Assembly: GCA_026874595.1 (NCBI GenBank)
Contig: CM049308.1
Coordinates: forward strand, 15,560,001-15,624,000
From: Sipunculus nudus
Taxonomy: Eukaryota > Annelida > Sipuncula > Golfingiida > Sipunculidae
Length of the DNA stretch: 64,000 nt
Direction of reading: 5' to 3'
The notes beneath the pieces were generated by a model. It made no database searches, had not been told where the DNA came from, and saw nothing but the letters and a program-made list of their open reading frames with translations. Positions within the stretch are counted from its first letter, which is position 1. Each line of letters starts with the position of its first letter. The translations under genes were made by a program, and so were the position numbers. Of the stretch, positions 23,632 through 38,000 are shown one piece after another.

Positions 23632-26018
23632 CCAGCTGAAAACATAGTATCCGCAAAACTCTGTTTTGGCGGATACAATAACCAAGAAGAACTAACAAAA
23701 GTATCCATATCAACTATATCCTACATATACTGGAATTAAGAAATTTTGAATAATCTTTGTACTTGGAAATGAATCAACACCAGGTGATATCACAGGTGAA
23801 ATTTACTGATTGTGTTACCTGGATTTATTGTATCAAGACACAAGCAAAAGATGATGTAGATGCCTGATATTAGTTTACATGCATTAAAGTAATTTTCTGG
23901 GTCATTATGGTAATAGTGACTTACCACAAGAAATAGAAGCCAGATATTTGTTTACACACACAGAAGTAATTTTTCTATTCTGTATCGTAACTGTGACCTT
24001 GACTTACCACAAGATAAAAGTGAAAGATATTTGTTAACATAATTATAAATTAGAGAATTTTTTCTGTTCCTTATGGTAATTGTGACTTTGACATAATACA
24101 AGAGATAGATGAAGATATCTGTTGACACACATCTGGGGTAATTTTTCTGTTCTATATGGTAATTGTGACCTTTACTTACCACATATCTTCTAGTTTGACT
24201 GGTGGATTCTCCAATGTCAGCCCCCGCAGCTGTTTTGTGCGCACCTCTTCTGTTAAGCTAGTGTCATTTAAAACGGCCTGTTTACGCATCATCAAATCTT
24301 TGAGCTGATTGATAAAACGACCCCGGTGGGGGTTAACAAGCTCAAAATCATCCTGCGTGAGAAGTCCGGTGAACCAGGGGGCAGCACTGATGCTGCTGGA
24401 GGAGACCTGCGAGCGTAACTTAGGAGGATCCATTACAATGTCTTTTCCTTCCTCCTGCACAGGAGTCAGGTCCTCGTCTGGTTGGGTTTCCATCATATAC
24501 TCTGAGTCCTGACGTGTAAGCAGCTCACGATAATTCTGCGACACATTGTCTATCACATCACCCATACACATGAGCTTAAGGAATGGTCTTGAGAGAGGGA
24601 TATCAACAATACGACTGTCCTGTATGCATTTGGCAAAGAAAATCCCCATGAAATGGAAGTAGGCTTCAATCTTCTCAAGGCTCGCGCAGTCTTGAGGATA
24701 TGGTGTGGGGAACAGTCCAGAGCTGCGTTGTATGTAATAACCCTGAGGCTTGACTCCAGTACCGATGTCAACCTAAAATACATACGAACAGGTTCACATT
24801 TAACTTCTTGCTTACATACATGATCACACTACATATTGTCTTTTTTAAACATAAAACATTTACCTGTCATGTTACTGTTAAAATAATGCAAATTTGGATA
24901 CATTCTCTGCAAATTCCTTTTGTTAAAAATTTATAATGTTCAATTTATGTTATTATCTACATTTGTTAATGGTATTTTTAACAAAGTCTACCAGTTATGA
25001 ATTATTTGTAACACATATAATTAAATCTAATTAGTTGTTCTGATGTTTAGTGATACTAAAGATTTGTGGATGTTTTAACATGGCATTAACAGGACAAATA
25101 GCAAGAATAATCGGTGTAGAGAAAATATAAATAACAGATTCAAGGAATATTACTTAACACATGAAGGAATCTGATATTTTCTTGCAGTATTGAAGAGTTA
25201 CAGATGTAATTAGCACTTGTACTGCTGATGATGCCGATGTCATTTGAGAAAACTGCTTAAACTGAAGATGTCAATATCACATAACAAAAAGTTTTATAGT
25301 AAAATTGCTATAGATTTGATGTTGGTATACTACAGGAACCCAACAGAATGGATAGCAAAGTCTGAATATTTATGCTTACCGATCTTGCTTGATCATCAGG
25401 GAAGTCGTCGTCACACAACCAAAGTCCAAGATCCTTACGTTGTAGTTCCGCAGCCACAAGAGCGTAGAACTCTAGCGTTGGTCCAAGTCCTGTGCCTTCT
25501 TCCCCACTAAACTCAATCTGCAGCAAATATGTAAGCATGCCAGTAAAAGTCAGCTGGAACATGCAGTGAAGTCTGTTGTCTCAAATACCAATGCCCTATT
25601 GTGTCAAAAACTAACTTTGCTTGAGCACTATCAAAGTTTATCATCTGCCAACACAGTATTTCTCATATGATGTACAAGAGTAACTGATCAGAACAATTCT
25701 TAACAGACTTCTGAATTAAATGCTAACAGACCTACAATTTTGATTTGTATAGATATCAATGCATCCTATACTGACTGAATCAATATTTGCTCTTGTGATG
25801 GGTATAATAACATACATACCTCTAGGATGGCTTTGCGTTCGGCATGTTGCTTCATCACCTGGACAGCCCACTCCAACAGTTTCTCACCACGAGGCACTGT
25901 GACTCGCTCGTGCTTCAAGCGACCAACACGGAACTCGTGAGTGTCCTCGCGACGTGATGCTGGCCCACGGCTTTGTTCCAATGTCTGGTCTCTCTTGTTT
26001 TGTAGCCAAACTATTGCC
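18045..26018 (-). CDS. HECTD1: HECTD1 exons 37-43 of the window: catalytic HECT domain
   Basis: Exons 25820-26018, 25380-25517, 24180-24772, 21853-21931, 19584-19677, 19055-19205 and 18045-18327. The HECT domain begins near [20 protein letters not shown] in exon 37. Then come [100 protein letters not shown] and [20 protein letters not shown]. The catalytic cysteine lies in [14 protein letters not shown], codon 18141-18143, 31 residues before the C-terminal Asn, the same spacing as human Cys2579. The enzyme therefore looks active. Exon 39 (593 nt) is the gene's longest and holds a variable acidic insert ([13 protein letters not shown]). Confidence 0.97.
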
Positions 26019-29000
26019 CTAAAAGATAAAATTGACCAGTTTAAAGCAATGAACTCAGAAGACATCCACTGCATTTGTATAACCAGATTTGTAGACATGA
26101 TTCATACAAGTTCCATTAAAGAATATCATATGTTTATATGTCTTTATCAATGTTTTGAACGATAGGAAACAGGGTCACAATGACCTGTTATCAGGTCTTG
26201 TGACCTATTTCCATCTTCCTAAAGATACTTGTATTAAAATATATATCTTCGATCAAACACTAATAGGTTAATGGAACGAGAGATCCTCAAACAGAGGGTT
26301 AGCTCAGTAGATTTGTATCAAGAATATGAGGGGTTTAAAGTCCATGTACCTGGAGGTACCAAACGCTGTGGTTGAGAAGTACAGCTGTCGCACATCAAAC
26401 GGGAACAGCATGGGGCACCACATGGTGAGCTGTTCACACCACTGAGGCACCGCATTACTTGCCAACACCAGGGGATCCTACAAACAGATTTAAACCAGCA
26501 TGATTGATGTCTCTTCTCCACCCAGCATGAAAATTAATGTTGTTATGAACATATCATGTACAGTACTATATAAATATATTTCATTTAAAAGTACATAATA
26601 TTTGTGATATCCTGTACTATCTGAGGCTTTCATTTCATTGTGGCTTAGTACAAAAGCTTCCCCAGGCAAAACTATCACAGCACTTGGACTTATTGTCTTT
26701 AATTCACCTGTTTTATTTGTTGTGATTCTGTGTGTGAGTAAACATGGTCCATGTGTGTTTGTTTACCAAAACAAGACTGTGTGACCAGAGGTGCTATCTT
26801 GTGCATGCATGACAACTCCAAAACAAGGGGAAAAAAAGTTTTACTAATGAAGACTATTACATGGGGATTTGCAGAGAAATTCCCACAGAAGTGAAGGTTT
26901 TAAACTAATCAAAATCTCAGTATCTCAAATGAAGGGGTTTTTATGCTCTTTCTGGTATATCAATCATATAACTGACCAATCAAATGTAATGATACAACCA
27001 GCTACCTGTGTTTGCTGAACCAGCTTATTGGTCAACTTCTTGCTGTGGAACTCGTCAGCCTGTACATTCAGTTGCTCTGTTGATACCCCTGTATCAACAA
27101 ACTCATATTAATACATTACATCAGGCTACCATTTTATCAAACACAGTGGACCCTGTCTGAAAGACCACCTCTCAGAAAAGACCACCTATCTGTAGTCCGA
27201 ATGCATTCACATTGGTTATATATAACCTCTCTTATAAGAACACCTGTGAAATAAGACCACCTTCGGACAGTCCTACAAGTGTTCTTATAACACAGGTTTC
27301 ACTGTATATGTAATTTTTTGGGCTGTAATGATACCTTATCTCACAAAACTACATCATTCATGATACAGTATTCCTCTAGCTTCTACTTGAAAGATATGTC
27401 TGATGGCCACCAAACTCTCTCTGCACATATTCTCATCCTGAGACAGCCCTCAGTACTTTGATGTCATAATTCTACCCCCTTTAAACCAGTGCCATGGGGC
27501 TGCCATTTTGGCAAGTAAGGGCATACTGCTGGTACAGATAAAGTATATTTTACTATAGATTCCAAGCCAGTTTTAACTGTTCTAATTTCCACTCATACAA
27601 TAAATATAAAAACAAATAAAATACTATGTTCATAATGCAACTGCCCATATACTTCAGGATCAACTAACAATGCCTTGATACAGTCCCTTGAATATATCAT
27701 GTGGCAATTAAATAATCACATGCCATTCATCTCATTTCTGACAGATGAAGGTTCTACTCCCACACCATTTATTGCACTGAGAGAAGATTATTAAATGTCG
27801 AACATAATTTTTCATCATATAATCATATGTCATAAATATATTCATATAGGGCCATCTGAAGGTACCAATACAAGATCTGACTTTGCATCTTGGTGTAATG
27901 GTGCCACAGTGTGCCTGTGTATTAACTTGCACAGTCCAAAGTATCACAATCAAATTACCTTGTGTATTTTCAACCGAAAAAGAATTACAATCACCCTGGC
28001 ATGTCTAAGCCTAAGCTTATATGGTTTGTATTCATTACTGTGGTTGGCTCATATTTAGGGATTGAAATTCCTCCATTTTCCATTTTTCTTTGTTTCACAA
28101 AGGTTCCATTTTCATGATCTCACAAAACAAAAGACCTATACACATAGTATAACAATTAATATGTGAATTGATTATATCAAATATTATGTGCACAAAATCT
28201 TATCAACAAAAAATACTGTACGTTAATAGCAGACCATTTGAAAGATCTGATATCATTTTAAATATCAATCTTGGAACATACACAATCTATTTTTATTTAT
28301 AATGTCAACCTATAACCTTTCAACTCTGCCTTCAACAATGGGACCTCATTTTCACTAAGGTTTTATTTTCACGATAATTCCCCTTATGCGAACATCGTGA
28401 ATTTGAAACGCTTGCAAACCAAAAGGCAACCATAGTTAATAAGCCTCACCTTCCATATTACTGTCGACACTTGTGTCCATGGCAACAGCAAACAGCAGCT
28501 GCAGCAGCTGTAGAACATCATCAACAGAGCAGGCGTTGGGTAGGGATGGAGCCTCATTCTCACTCAGCAACCTCCGGCGTCCAGCCCCGACCAGGTTCTG
28601 TTTAGACGTCACCTTAGGACCACCTCGTCTGATGAAATCCTGTGACAGCACAAAAAATACTCACTAAATGCAAGGGAAGATACTCTTAACATGTCAGAAT
28701 AGATGCTAGGTGTGTTGACTGATATAAATTTTCTGTATTCAAGAATATGAGGCAATAATGTAAAACTGTCTCAAATTAATTAAATGGAATTCCTTAATTT
28801 CTGAACCTAAATAAAATGGAATTCCAAATTCCTTGAAATCAGGGAATATTCAGTAATTCCTCGTTTGTCAATGCAGGGGGCACTGACAAAGTCTTATTTT
28901 CTTTAACACAGACATGAACAAGCTGCAAATAACCTAATACAATCACCAGCAGACAATTTGTATAAGAGACATTCAGAAACAGACAGTGGATAGTGGACAG

Positions 29001-32000
29001 TGGACCAGATATGACAAATGAAGCATCATCTCTCATCAGCAGGAACTGCTGACTAAGTAAAAACAATGTATCATGTTAAATGATTTATCATCTATGATTT
29101 CATTTTATTGATAAGATGTTCTAATATACCAGTTACCAATGTTCAGTTACAAGGCATGCTCCTTGGCCAGTCAAGAGTGAAGTTAAGCTCTCTCAGTCAC
29201 ACCCGAATAAAGCATTATTAGATACACCCCCCAGTCTTGACTGACCTGTTTGGACCTTTCAAATACCCTATACATGCTCACAGTGAAGCAATAAGCAAAA
29301 CATTTAAAATGATACATCTCTATTGAACTGAAAATCTTAGCAGACTTACAGAAGCATAATTATCTTTTTAAGTTATGAACCAGACACATGTAATGAGAAG
29401 TAATCGAAGTTTACTTCCAGAATTAATGAAAATATATGAATTAACTTTATCCACAACTGAAGGGAAATTTACTGTTATCTTTAAATGCAGGAATGTTGCT
29501 GTACCTAAAAAATAATAATAGTATGCAAGCACTGGTTCAGACATAAATAATTACTACATATTAGTATTAACCAAGACACATATTAAGAACCAAAGGTACA
29601 GGTCATATTAATGATTAGGAGGAACCAGACTTAGGAATGTACAGGGGAATATTACTGAAGTGATAATTCTGAATTACACTTAAATACCCAGAGCCTGAAT
29701 TCAACACCATAAGGCTACCATGAGGTTTGTTATGTCTGTCGTTGTGTATGTTCTGTTTGGTGTGTGACAACATTGGCTGAGAACAATGTATTACAGAATT
29801 ACTTGTTGGTTAATATTTTCCCAGCACGGGAACTGATCAAAGGCTTAATACTTGACACAGTGAGAGGTTGGCTGTTTAAATAACAGTCAGAGAGTTCAGT
29901 AATAAAACCTTCAATAACAACCTCAACAGATCATAAAACTAAAGTTTGACCTCATGCATGCAGACCTTATCTGAGCCAAACTCAAACAGAACAGCACAGA
30001 AAACTATCCAAAAGAAACTGTTGTGATTGTTTAAAAATTAATTAACAGAACACATGACAATTTCTGTTATCTTCATATTCAAATGCAGCTATCTACATAA
30101 CCATGAATCATGCATTTAAATCCTTGACTATGGAAAGTTTGGGAAGTTTTTCCAAATCTAAACTTCTGCACAGGTATGCACATTCATGAATATTTATATT
30201 TTGGTATGTACACATTCATGAATATTCATATCCAGTGTATCCTCAATGCAAATTGGCACAAGCAGCAGAGGCAGAAGAAGCGATGTATCTGTTGCCATGG
30301 AAACCTGCATGCAGTTAACCTTCACAAATTGTTATACACAAGCAAGCTTTACAATCAGCTGGCTCAAGACAAGACAAACTTTCTGTACAGAGGAAACTCA
30401 CTACTACAGCTCATGTTAAATTAATACGGACACACAGAGTATATGTATTTCTTGAAGTTCTTTGTCAGTGACCAACAGATCATTCAGGACAGTACAGAAC
30501 TATGGCTGACCTTATAAGCCGCCACCAGTTGCTGACAATTCCGGCTCTTTTTTATGCTTTTACTGTTGCCAACCAGTTTCCAGTGGCGCAGAAACACAGA
30601 GTCCGCCTTGTTCCTCAAATATGCAATCAGCTCACTTTTCGGGAGCACCTCTGTGCCTAGGTGGCGCTCCACGTATGAAATAGACCAGTGAGCCTGGAAG
30701 CAAGTAAAACCACCTTTGGGTTTCCTGATATGGCTCAAGGAAAAGACCCTCACAGATAACGTAACAAAGGCTGTAACTGCAATATTTTTACACAACTACA
30801 TATAAAAAGACCATTGGCCATGACACTCTGCTGAAATTGATATTTGAGGCAATCGTAATGTTAAAGCACATGTTAAAAGCCTTTTCCAGAAAAAGCTTCA
30901 ATCCTAACCCTCTTGATTCTACATTTATGTATTTAGTCTTGCTGAACAGCAATTATTTTGGATTGGGAAATTACCCGGACAGCTATGTATAAAAAGTACT
31001 GGCATAATCTTATGATATTTTACCTGATTAACAGAACAAGACTTAAATCTGTAACATTTTACCTTATATAAGAACAAGATGGAAAACTGTTTCTTAAAAG
31101 TCCTCAATGACAATAAATATAACTGCACCTGAACACAGCATGAATACAGCAGGTTTTCCTGCATTCTAGAACTCCAATTATTTTTCTCTGGATATGCACT
31201 TTTATATACTATATAGCTGTAAAATGTATATATCTAAACCGTTCTCCTCACGAGGGGATTACATAAAATTTCATCATGCTCATCTAATTTTCATCCTCAG
31301 CATCTTATACAGATTTTATATTTGTATGATGGTCTTATTTAGCTTTCTGTTAATACAATTTCATATATTACTTTGTTCACTTGATCCCAAAAGAAACTGG
31401 AAACTGCTCAAAAAAGCTGCTCTAAATATACCTTCCTGTGACTATTCTATCTTAACATCAATTAAGAAATCCACATGAATTGCAACATTATACAGTCAAC
31501 ATGTTTAAAAAGAAGTCCCCTGGATTAGCTTTAAGGTTTATCAATTGTTAGCTTGGGGCACAAGAAGCTTAACAAGAGCACTGCACATAATGCATAATAT
31601 GCCCCCGGACCTTACTAAATATGCTTGAATTTTGCTGAGAATGTAATACAGGTGAGAAACTGTATTGGTTAATATTCATAATGAGTTTCATGATAATCCA
31701 TAAGATTTTTAGTAAGTCATCATGGCACCACCAAAATCTGGTGACCCCTGGTCTCATTTATTATGCATGGATTTTGCTGGAAATTAAACTCAGGGAAGAT
31801 ATCATACTGATTAATATTTCTGTTGAGTTTTATCAAAATCTATCAAAGCCCTGGTAAGTTATTGCAGACAGACTAAAAGTTAACCAACCAATTGACAGAG
31901 AGTCAGACCTTGGGTATACCATAATAAATCCAATCATAGACAGCCATTTAATTAAAATAGGGGAGGAAAGAGCCAGGATTTTTACACATTGAAGCATCAT

Positions 32001-35000
32001 GATGCTATTCAGAAGTATTCCAAATATATCAACATTTTTCAGACTCAAACTATGTATGCTGAAAACTATGCCCAGAAATATCCTAAGGTTAGTAAAACTC
32101 TCAACTCAGGGACTTCTATTTTTCATAGCAGTAGCCTATGATCATATCACACAGTCACAGCCACTTAACATCCAGTGCCGCTGACCTGCCCTTAACCGCA
32201 ACCTGGGCCTAAAACTTCTGCAGATTTACAACCACTTGTTGTCACATGATCACTATGGTAATGTGACAGTCAATGAACTGTCATTAAACATGCCAGTTTG
32301 CTGATAATGACCATGTGATGCAGTTAAAAGCTATAGCAATGAACAATGTAAGTCCAAGAGTTGAGAATTTTACTGACCTAATATTCAGATTGTACATGCT
32401 TCACCCTGCACCAAATCCTGAACCAAAGCCCACATCTTCTGAACTGAGAGGATGCACCTTACCATACTGAACCAAGCCCCCCACACTCTGTATCCCCCAT
32501 TCAACCTGGTGTTACTGGGTTTGCAACGAGATTAGTGTCAACCAACAAATGCAAGCTTGGCGCCAAAAAGGGAACAGTGTCATTCATTCAGTGCCTGAAT
32601 GTAGAAAACTTACATTTGCTTCAGCCTCGGTGTTATCATCTCCTTTAACCTCTTTGTACACAATCCTGAAATTTAAAAAAAAATAAATAAATTAACTAGA
32701 CTTACTGCAGTCACAGATCTCCACCTATACCCCATTCCCCTACCCCAAACATCCCCCTAAATCTCCTTATGATCTTTTAGCCATCTCTAATGGTTTGGAA
32801 AGAACTGAAGCTCTGTCAAACATAAATGAAATTTGGTTGTTCTTTCGTGAGTTTTCTTTGATGAGCTGAAAATGCTGACATCACATTTTTGTAATTTGCA
32901 TAAAATTCAGAATCTATTAAAGATATTGCTTCCAAACTTTGAATGAAATCCAAAATAAATGGCATATGTCTGTAAAGGTTTCAACTTCCTAGGTCAAACG
33001 GTTTATCGAGAAACGTAGCAGAACTTAAAAATAATCTAGCATTATAGCAACATAACGGGAAAAATAAATTTGCACTTGGTGTCAATAACGGCAGATTCAT
33101 CAAACGCTGTGAATGTTACACTGAGAGCACACAGTCAATGATAAAGAAATATGTAGAAACATTTTAAGACTGTGATTCTTCTTAACACATGAGAACAGAC
33201 TTTAATATATTACCATATTTTTTACATAAAACAGATTTTTTAAAGCCATCCTCACAGGAAGCTTGTAGGGGTTGATGAGGTTTATTTCTATATCAATATT
33301 TGGGTTAAACTTTTTTGTGAGTGGACCCCCCCCCCCCCCCCAAGTGCAAAACCATCAAATTAAAATTTGTTTTTCGTCAAACACCTTCTCTTTGCGCTAG
33401 ATCTCCAATATGACTGTTTTTCAACCACTAGAATTAGGGCACAATATTAATCCTATGTCACAGATTTGCACCTGACATTTATTTAAGACCTTGACCTTAT
33501 TCCCAAGGTTGTGTACTCCACAGCCACTTCCCCATTATCACTCAGTCGTGGGCATCAGGGGCAGGCTTCCAGTGATTGCTTAGTGATTACATACATCTGA
33601 TTTAGGTAAGATATTGTACTGTCTCTTTCATAAATCTCTTGCACAAGCACTGTATCAGTTTTGTGCATCTATTCTCCCATAAAACTCCATAAAACTTATA
33701 AAAAAAGAATTCCATAAAACTCACGTATATGTTGGTTCCCATATCCGCTTGAGTTTATCCTGCTTGGTGGTGCCTGTGGCCGCGGTAAACAGCATCTGTA
33801 TGTACCTAAATACAGTCGCATCTCCGTCTCCAAGGAATATCTCCCCATCACCAAGCTGTAATCAAACATCACTGTTAGTGTCTGTTTAAGTTGAACACAT
33901 ATATATTCCCACATATATATTGATCCACTCTTAAATAACGTCAATGCTTTTTTCCTAATACAGGGTTCCATTCAGACTTCTGAAGAAACAAAGGGGCTTT
34001 AGTAGGCATTGAGACAACAACATAGGAGTTTATAGGATTTTTGAATCAAAATTATAGGGAAAACATAGAAGTGAACATTGCATAATAGTGATTCGCATGG
34101 TAAATTAATGATTATCTATCCTACAAGCAGCTTATTAAGACCTATTTAACTGATCAAGACAGCTGCACTTATGTGATTGCATGATTTAAATGGACAGACC
34201 TTCAAAAGAGCAGCAGGTTTTCAATAATAATAGGTTTATATAACAATCAATTTTCCAAATTTCCTCATAAAACCTGAGGAACTGGACATTTAGCAAAGGC
34301 TCTATCTAACGTCTATCTCTCAGAAATTAAGCCAGTGAACTCAGCCCGCGTCAACGCAGCCTATAGCAAACCAATCCTGGACAAACCCAGCTAAAGTCAT
34401 AGTAACCTGCCCCTATGTAAGGAGAGATATTATGCAAGTTGCATTAAAATAACTCACCCCAGGTAGTCCAGGTCCTTTCAGATACATGGCAAGTTTTGGT
34501 TGAGCCACCATCTCCCTGGTTTCACTACTCGAACTGTCAGGGGACCCTGTAATACACATTATCATTACACACAATTCACATGATTGTAATTTTCTCCGGA
34601 TGTGTGAATTTCATATATTTCTAATATTCTGTTCAAGGTAAAACACCTTCAATAACAAGACTTTAAAACTGCAACTAACTGACCTATCCATAAACTCTAT
34701 ATGACCTTAATCGCATATTCATTCAATGAATAATCATAAGCACTGGACTAATGAGCAACCAATCAGGTGACCGTAAACATTGTAAAGCATCAATCATCTG
34801 ACAAAAACAAAATTTTGCATAATTTGACAGAGCTCTATCAAACAGAACACGTGTAGTCTGTTCCAGTAGGCAGTACCCAGGTGGGCATGTTTTCCTGGAT
34901 ATTTTCTATACAAAGGAGACGGTATGAAAATTCTAGGATAAAGGCTGCAGGAGCCATTCCTCTAACTACTGAGTAAATAATAATGTCTTACCTGGCATGT

Positions 35001-38000
35001 AATTCGTATGAGACAAATAATCCAAAATATTGCAAAACAGTTCACAAAGACTGCGAAACGAGGACAGCAATACCAGTTGGTGACGTCAGTCAATACGACG
35101 TCATCGACCTTTGTGAAGTCATTATTATACTGTAAGCAAGCTCTCACTACCATGGGCCTGGAAGACCTTCTGTGTAGGAGCGTTTTCGGGGCTCATTGTA
35201 ATAACTAGGTTAAAAAGGGCAGAGCATTTGGGCTCTGGTTGATACGCCAATTGCTCCAGATGACTATGGAATCATTTCTGTCATCAATCAGGAGCTAAAA
35301 TGCCCCATATTCACATGGTTTCTGAAGTTCTGTGCTGATTAGCACTCTAAGTCTGTCTGTACATATGCACACAAAAATGTCTCATATAACATATATACAA
35401 AATGTATGTTTGGAAAATATTAAAAAAATCCAAAGGAATGCTTACATAACTGTACGTGTACAGGCAGAGTTAATATTGATCATTATATATATTTATTCAC
35501 AATTGTTTCAATTATGTATTAACTGATACATAATTGATACAGGAGTGTGCCATGTTTCTTTCTCCTCTTGTTTACTGCCAACATACTGTTTAAGTTGATA
35601 TCATTACATTTCTAGACCTGTAACAGCAGAGTCATGTCTTTTAAGAACTAGACCAAAATTTATAGGTTTTAAAAGATGTTAAAATGAGACATCATACATT
35701 CTTTGTTAGGATATGCATACTGATAGATGAATTTCCATCTCACCTGGAGAGGAGATCTCATAGTCTTGAGTTTGATTGACGTTGGTTCTGCCTGGACGAG
35801 GATCAAAAGCTGGAATCAGCGCCGCAAACTGACGTTTAAGAACATATTCATCATCCCAAGCCCTCCTCCGTGAGTCACGTAAATCATACTCTTCTTCCTC
35901 CAAGACATTTTCATACATTTCATCATCATAATCGTCCTCGTTTTCATCATCATCATCATCTGGCTCAGGGAGGTCGATGTCATCCTCAAGTTCAGCCAGA
36001 AGAGTTGGAGCACGACAGTTCTCCAAGAAATCGTTGTCACTATCACTGGAGGTTGAAGCTAAGCTCATACGCAGTGCCTGGCTAAGAGACATCATGTTAC
36101 CGGTTGTCTGCACCGATGTCAAGGTGCTAGATGTGACTGTGCTGCCACCTGTTGTTAAATTGGGGAAACTTTGTGCTGCACTCAAGAGACTGTCTGTAAT
36201 GAGCAAATGTAATGGTAAAATATATTACATGCTATATTTACAAATGGAATGCATAAAGAGAAATAGATTGAACTATTTAAATGAAAACTAAGTTATGCCA
36301 CAGTTTTTCAAAACAAGTGAGCTGTCCACGATCAAACTGATCATTCAGTCAGTATAATGAAGTTGTATTTTAACTTCTTTGCGAACTCCAGTATCTACCC
36401 CCATCAAAGCTTTTCATCATGTGCATAGAACAGACCCATTATTTCCTAATGCCACTTTTAACTGCTTCCATTATTTAATACTATTTTCAATCCCACTAAA
36501 TACACCTTTTGTGCATGTAAATGTTAGATAAAACCTCCATATAACTCCATTTTACAGCATTTGACCAATGACACTCATGATCTAATGCACAACATATGAC
36601 AAAGATAGGCAACAGAACTAAACATTGAGACAGCATAAAATGAGTTGATTAATCCAGTGAATTTACATTTTTTGGTGAGTTTCAAAAATAGTAAACATGT
36701 CACCAAACCACTAGCTGAAAAGCTGATTTTTTCATTTGAACTCACTGATGCAGTGGCACACAGAACTTACTTGATGCTTGTGAAGACAATGCCAGCCTGA
36801 CCAGGCTGCTTGCATTATTACATCCCGTGTTGGAGCCGAGGTTGCGTCGTGCTACCGCCACAAAAGACTCCAGGAGACTCATAGTTTGGTCCGTGCTGCT
36901 GGGCAGATTTGGTACACTGACGCTCATTGGGTTGCTGGCTGATGGACGAGGGGCATTGTCCATTTTAGCGGCATCATTACGATTACTGTTCTTAGCATTA
37001 CTTTCCTCTTGAAGGGAACTTCCACTGGCATTCCTGTTTGACACATCAAGTCCTTCTGCCCCCAAATCAACAGAGCCCAAACCATCCAGGTCTCCTAAAT
37101 GCATGGATTAAACATTTCAATCAATTCTCAAGCATTCATTCAAAGTTCAGTAAAAAGAGATTAAACTGAAGGATTGCAACACATATATGTGTGTCAACTG
37201 GTCAACCACATAGATATGAGCAAGAGTTCATATAAACATGATATTGAGAAAAATACTTTATTATGCATTCCATATTAATATATCAATATATTAATACAAC
37301 AATCAATGTATCCCATCTAATTAAGAAAAAATAAACTGAATTCTCTCAAACCCAATATCAAGTCACCTGATTGGTTGGATGGCTCAGGGGTGGAGCATGA
37401 GGACAAGGCCTGACTTTGATTGACAGACAGGCCTTCAGCTTCACAAATTGCAAGGTTCTCATTGGACAACTGGTTGCTGTCATCAGCTGGATCAACTGTC
37501 ACCATGACAACTGAGTCTGAGCTGGCCAGGTTCATCACTCTTTCTGCTACACTTGCAGCTGTCTGAAGCAGAAAGACAGAAATAGTTATTTCTTCACACC
37601 AGCTAGCATATGTTCCCTCAAGTTATCATTTCTAAAACAATTAATAAGAGAATTAACAAATATACATACCAAAATAGTAGATAATACATAAAATCATCAT
37701 AAAGAACTTAAATGAATCAAAATGAAATTTGACTTCACCTAAAACATAAAACATGAGACATTCAGAAACCCTTGTAACCATCAAAATGCCAAACTTTATA
37801 AAATCAGTACATTGAAACCTCTCCTATGCTGGAGGGCATTCTCAGGACCTCTTGTTAAGACCAGAAAAACATATCAAGCTTTGAAAACCATCCAGCATTA
37901 GCTCCTGAGGTCATGGCAGTATATATCATAAAGCCACTGGGCTTTGCATCCACTGCAAGAACTGTAAAAGCAAATCCTTTATACAGCAGCTCAACTTGTG

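Noticed and set aside
23420-23685. Open frames with poly-Gly or poly-Pro tracts
   Set aside because: They are the GGC array read in frame inside a non-coding element.
26291-26345. tRNA-like boxes (TTAGCTCAGTAGA and GGGTTTAAAGTCC)
   Set aside because: Spacing is right for internal promoter boxes, but the cloverleaf stems do not pair and the B box is degenerate; at best a very old SINE head.
35870-36085. + strand His-rich open frame
   Set aside because: It is the antisense of the Asp/Glu codons in HECTD1 exon 29.
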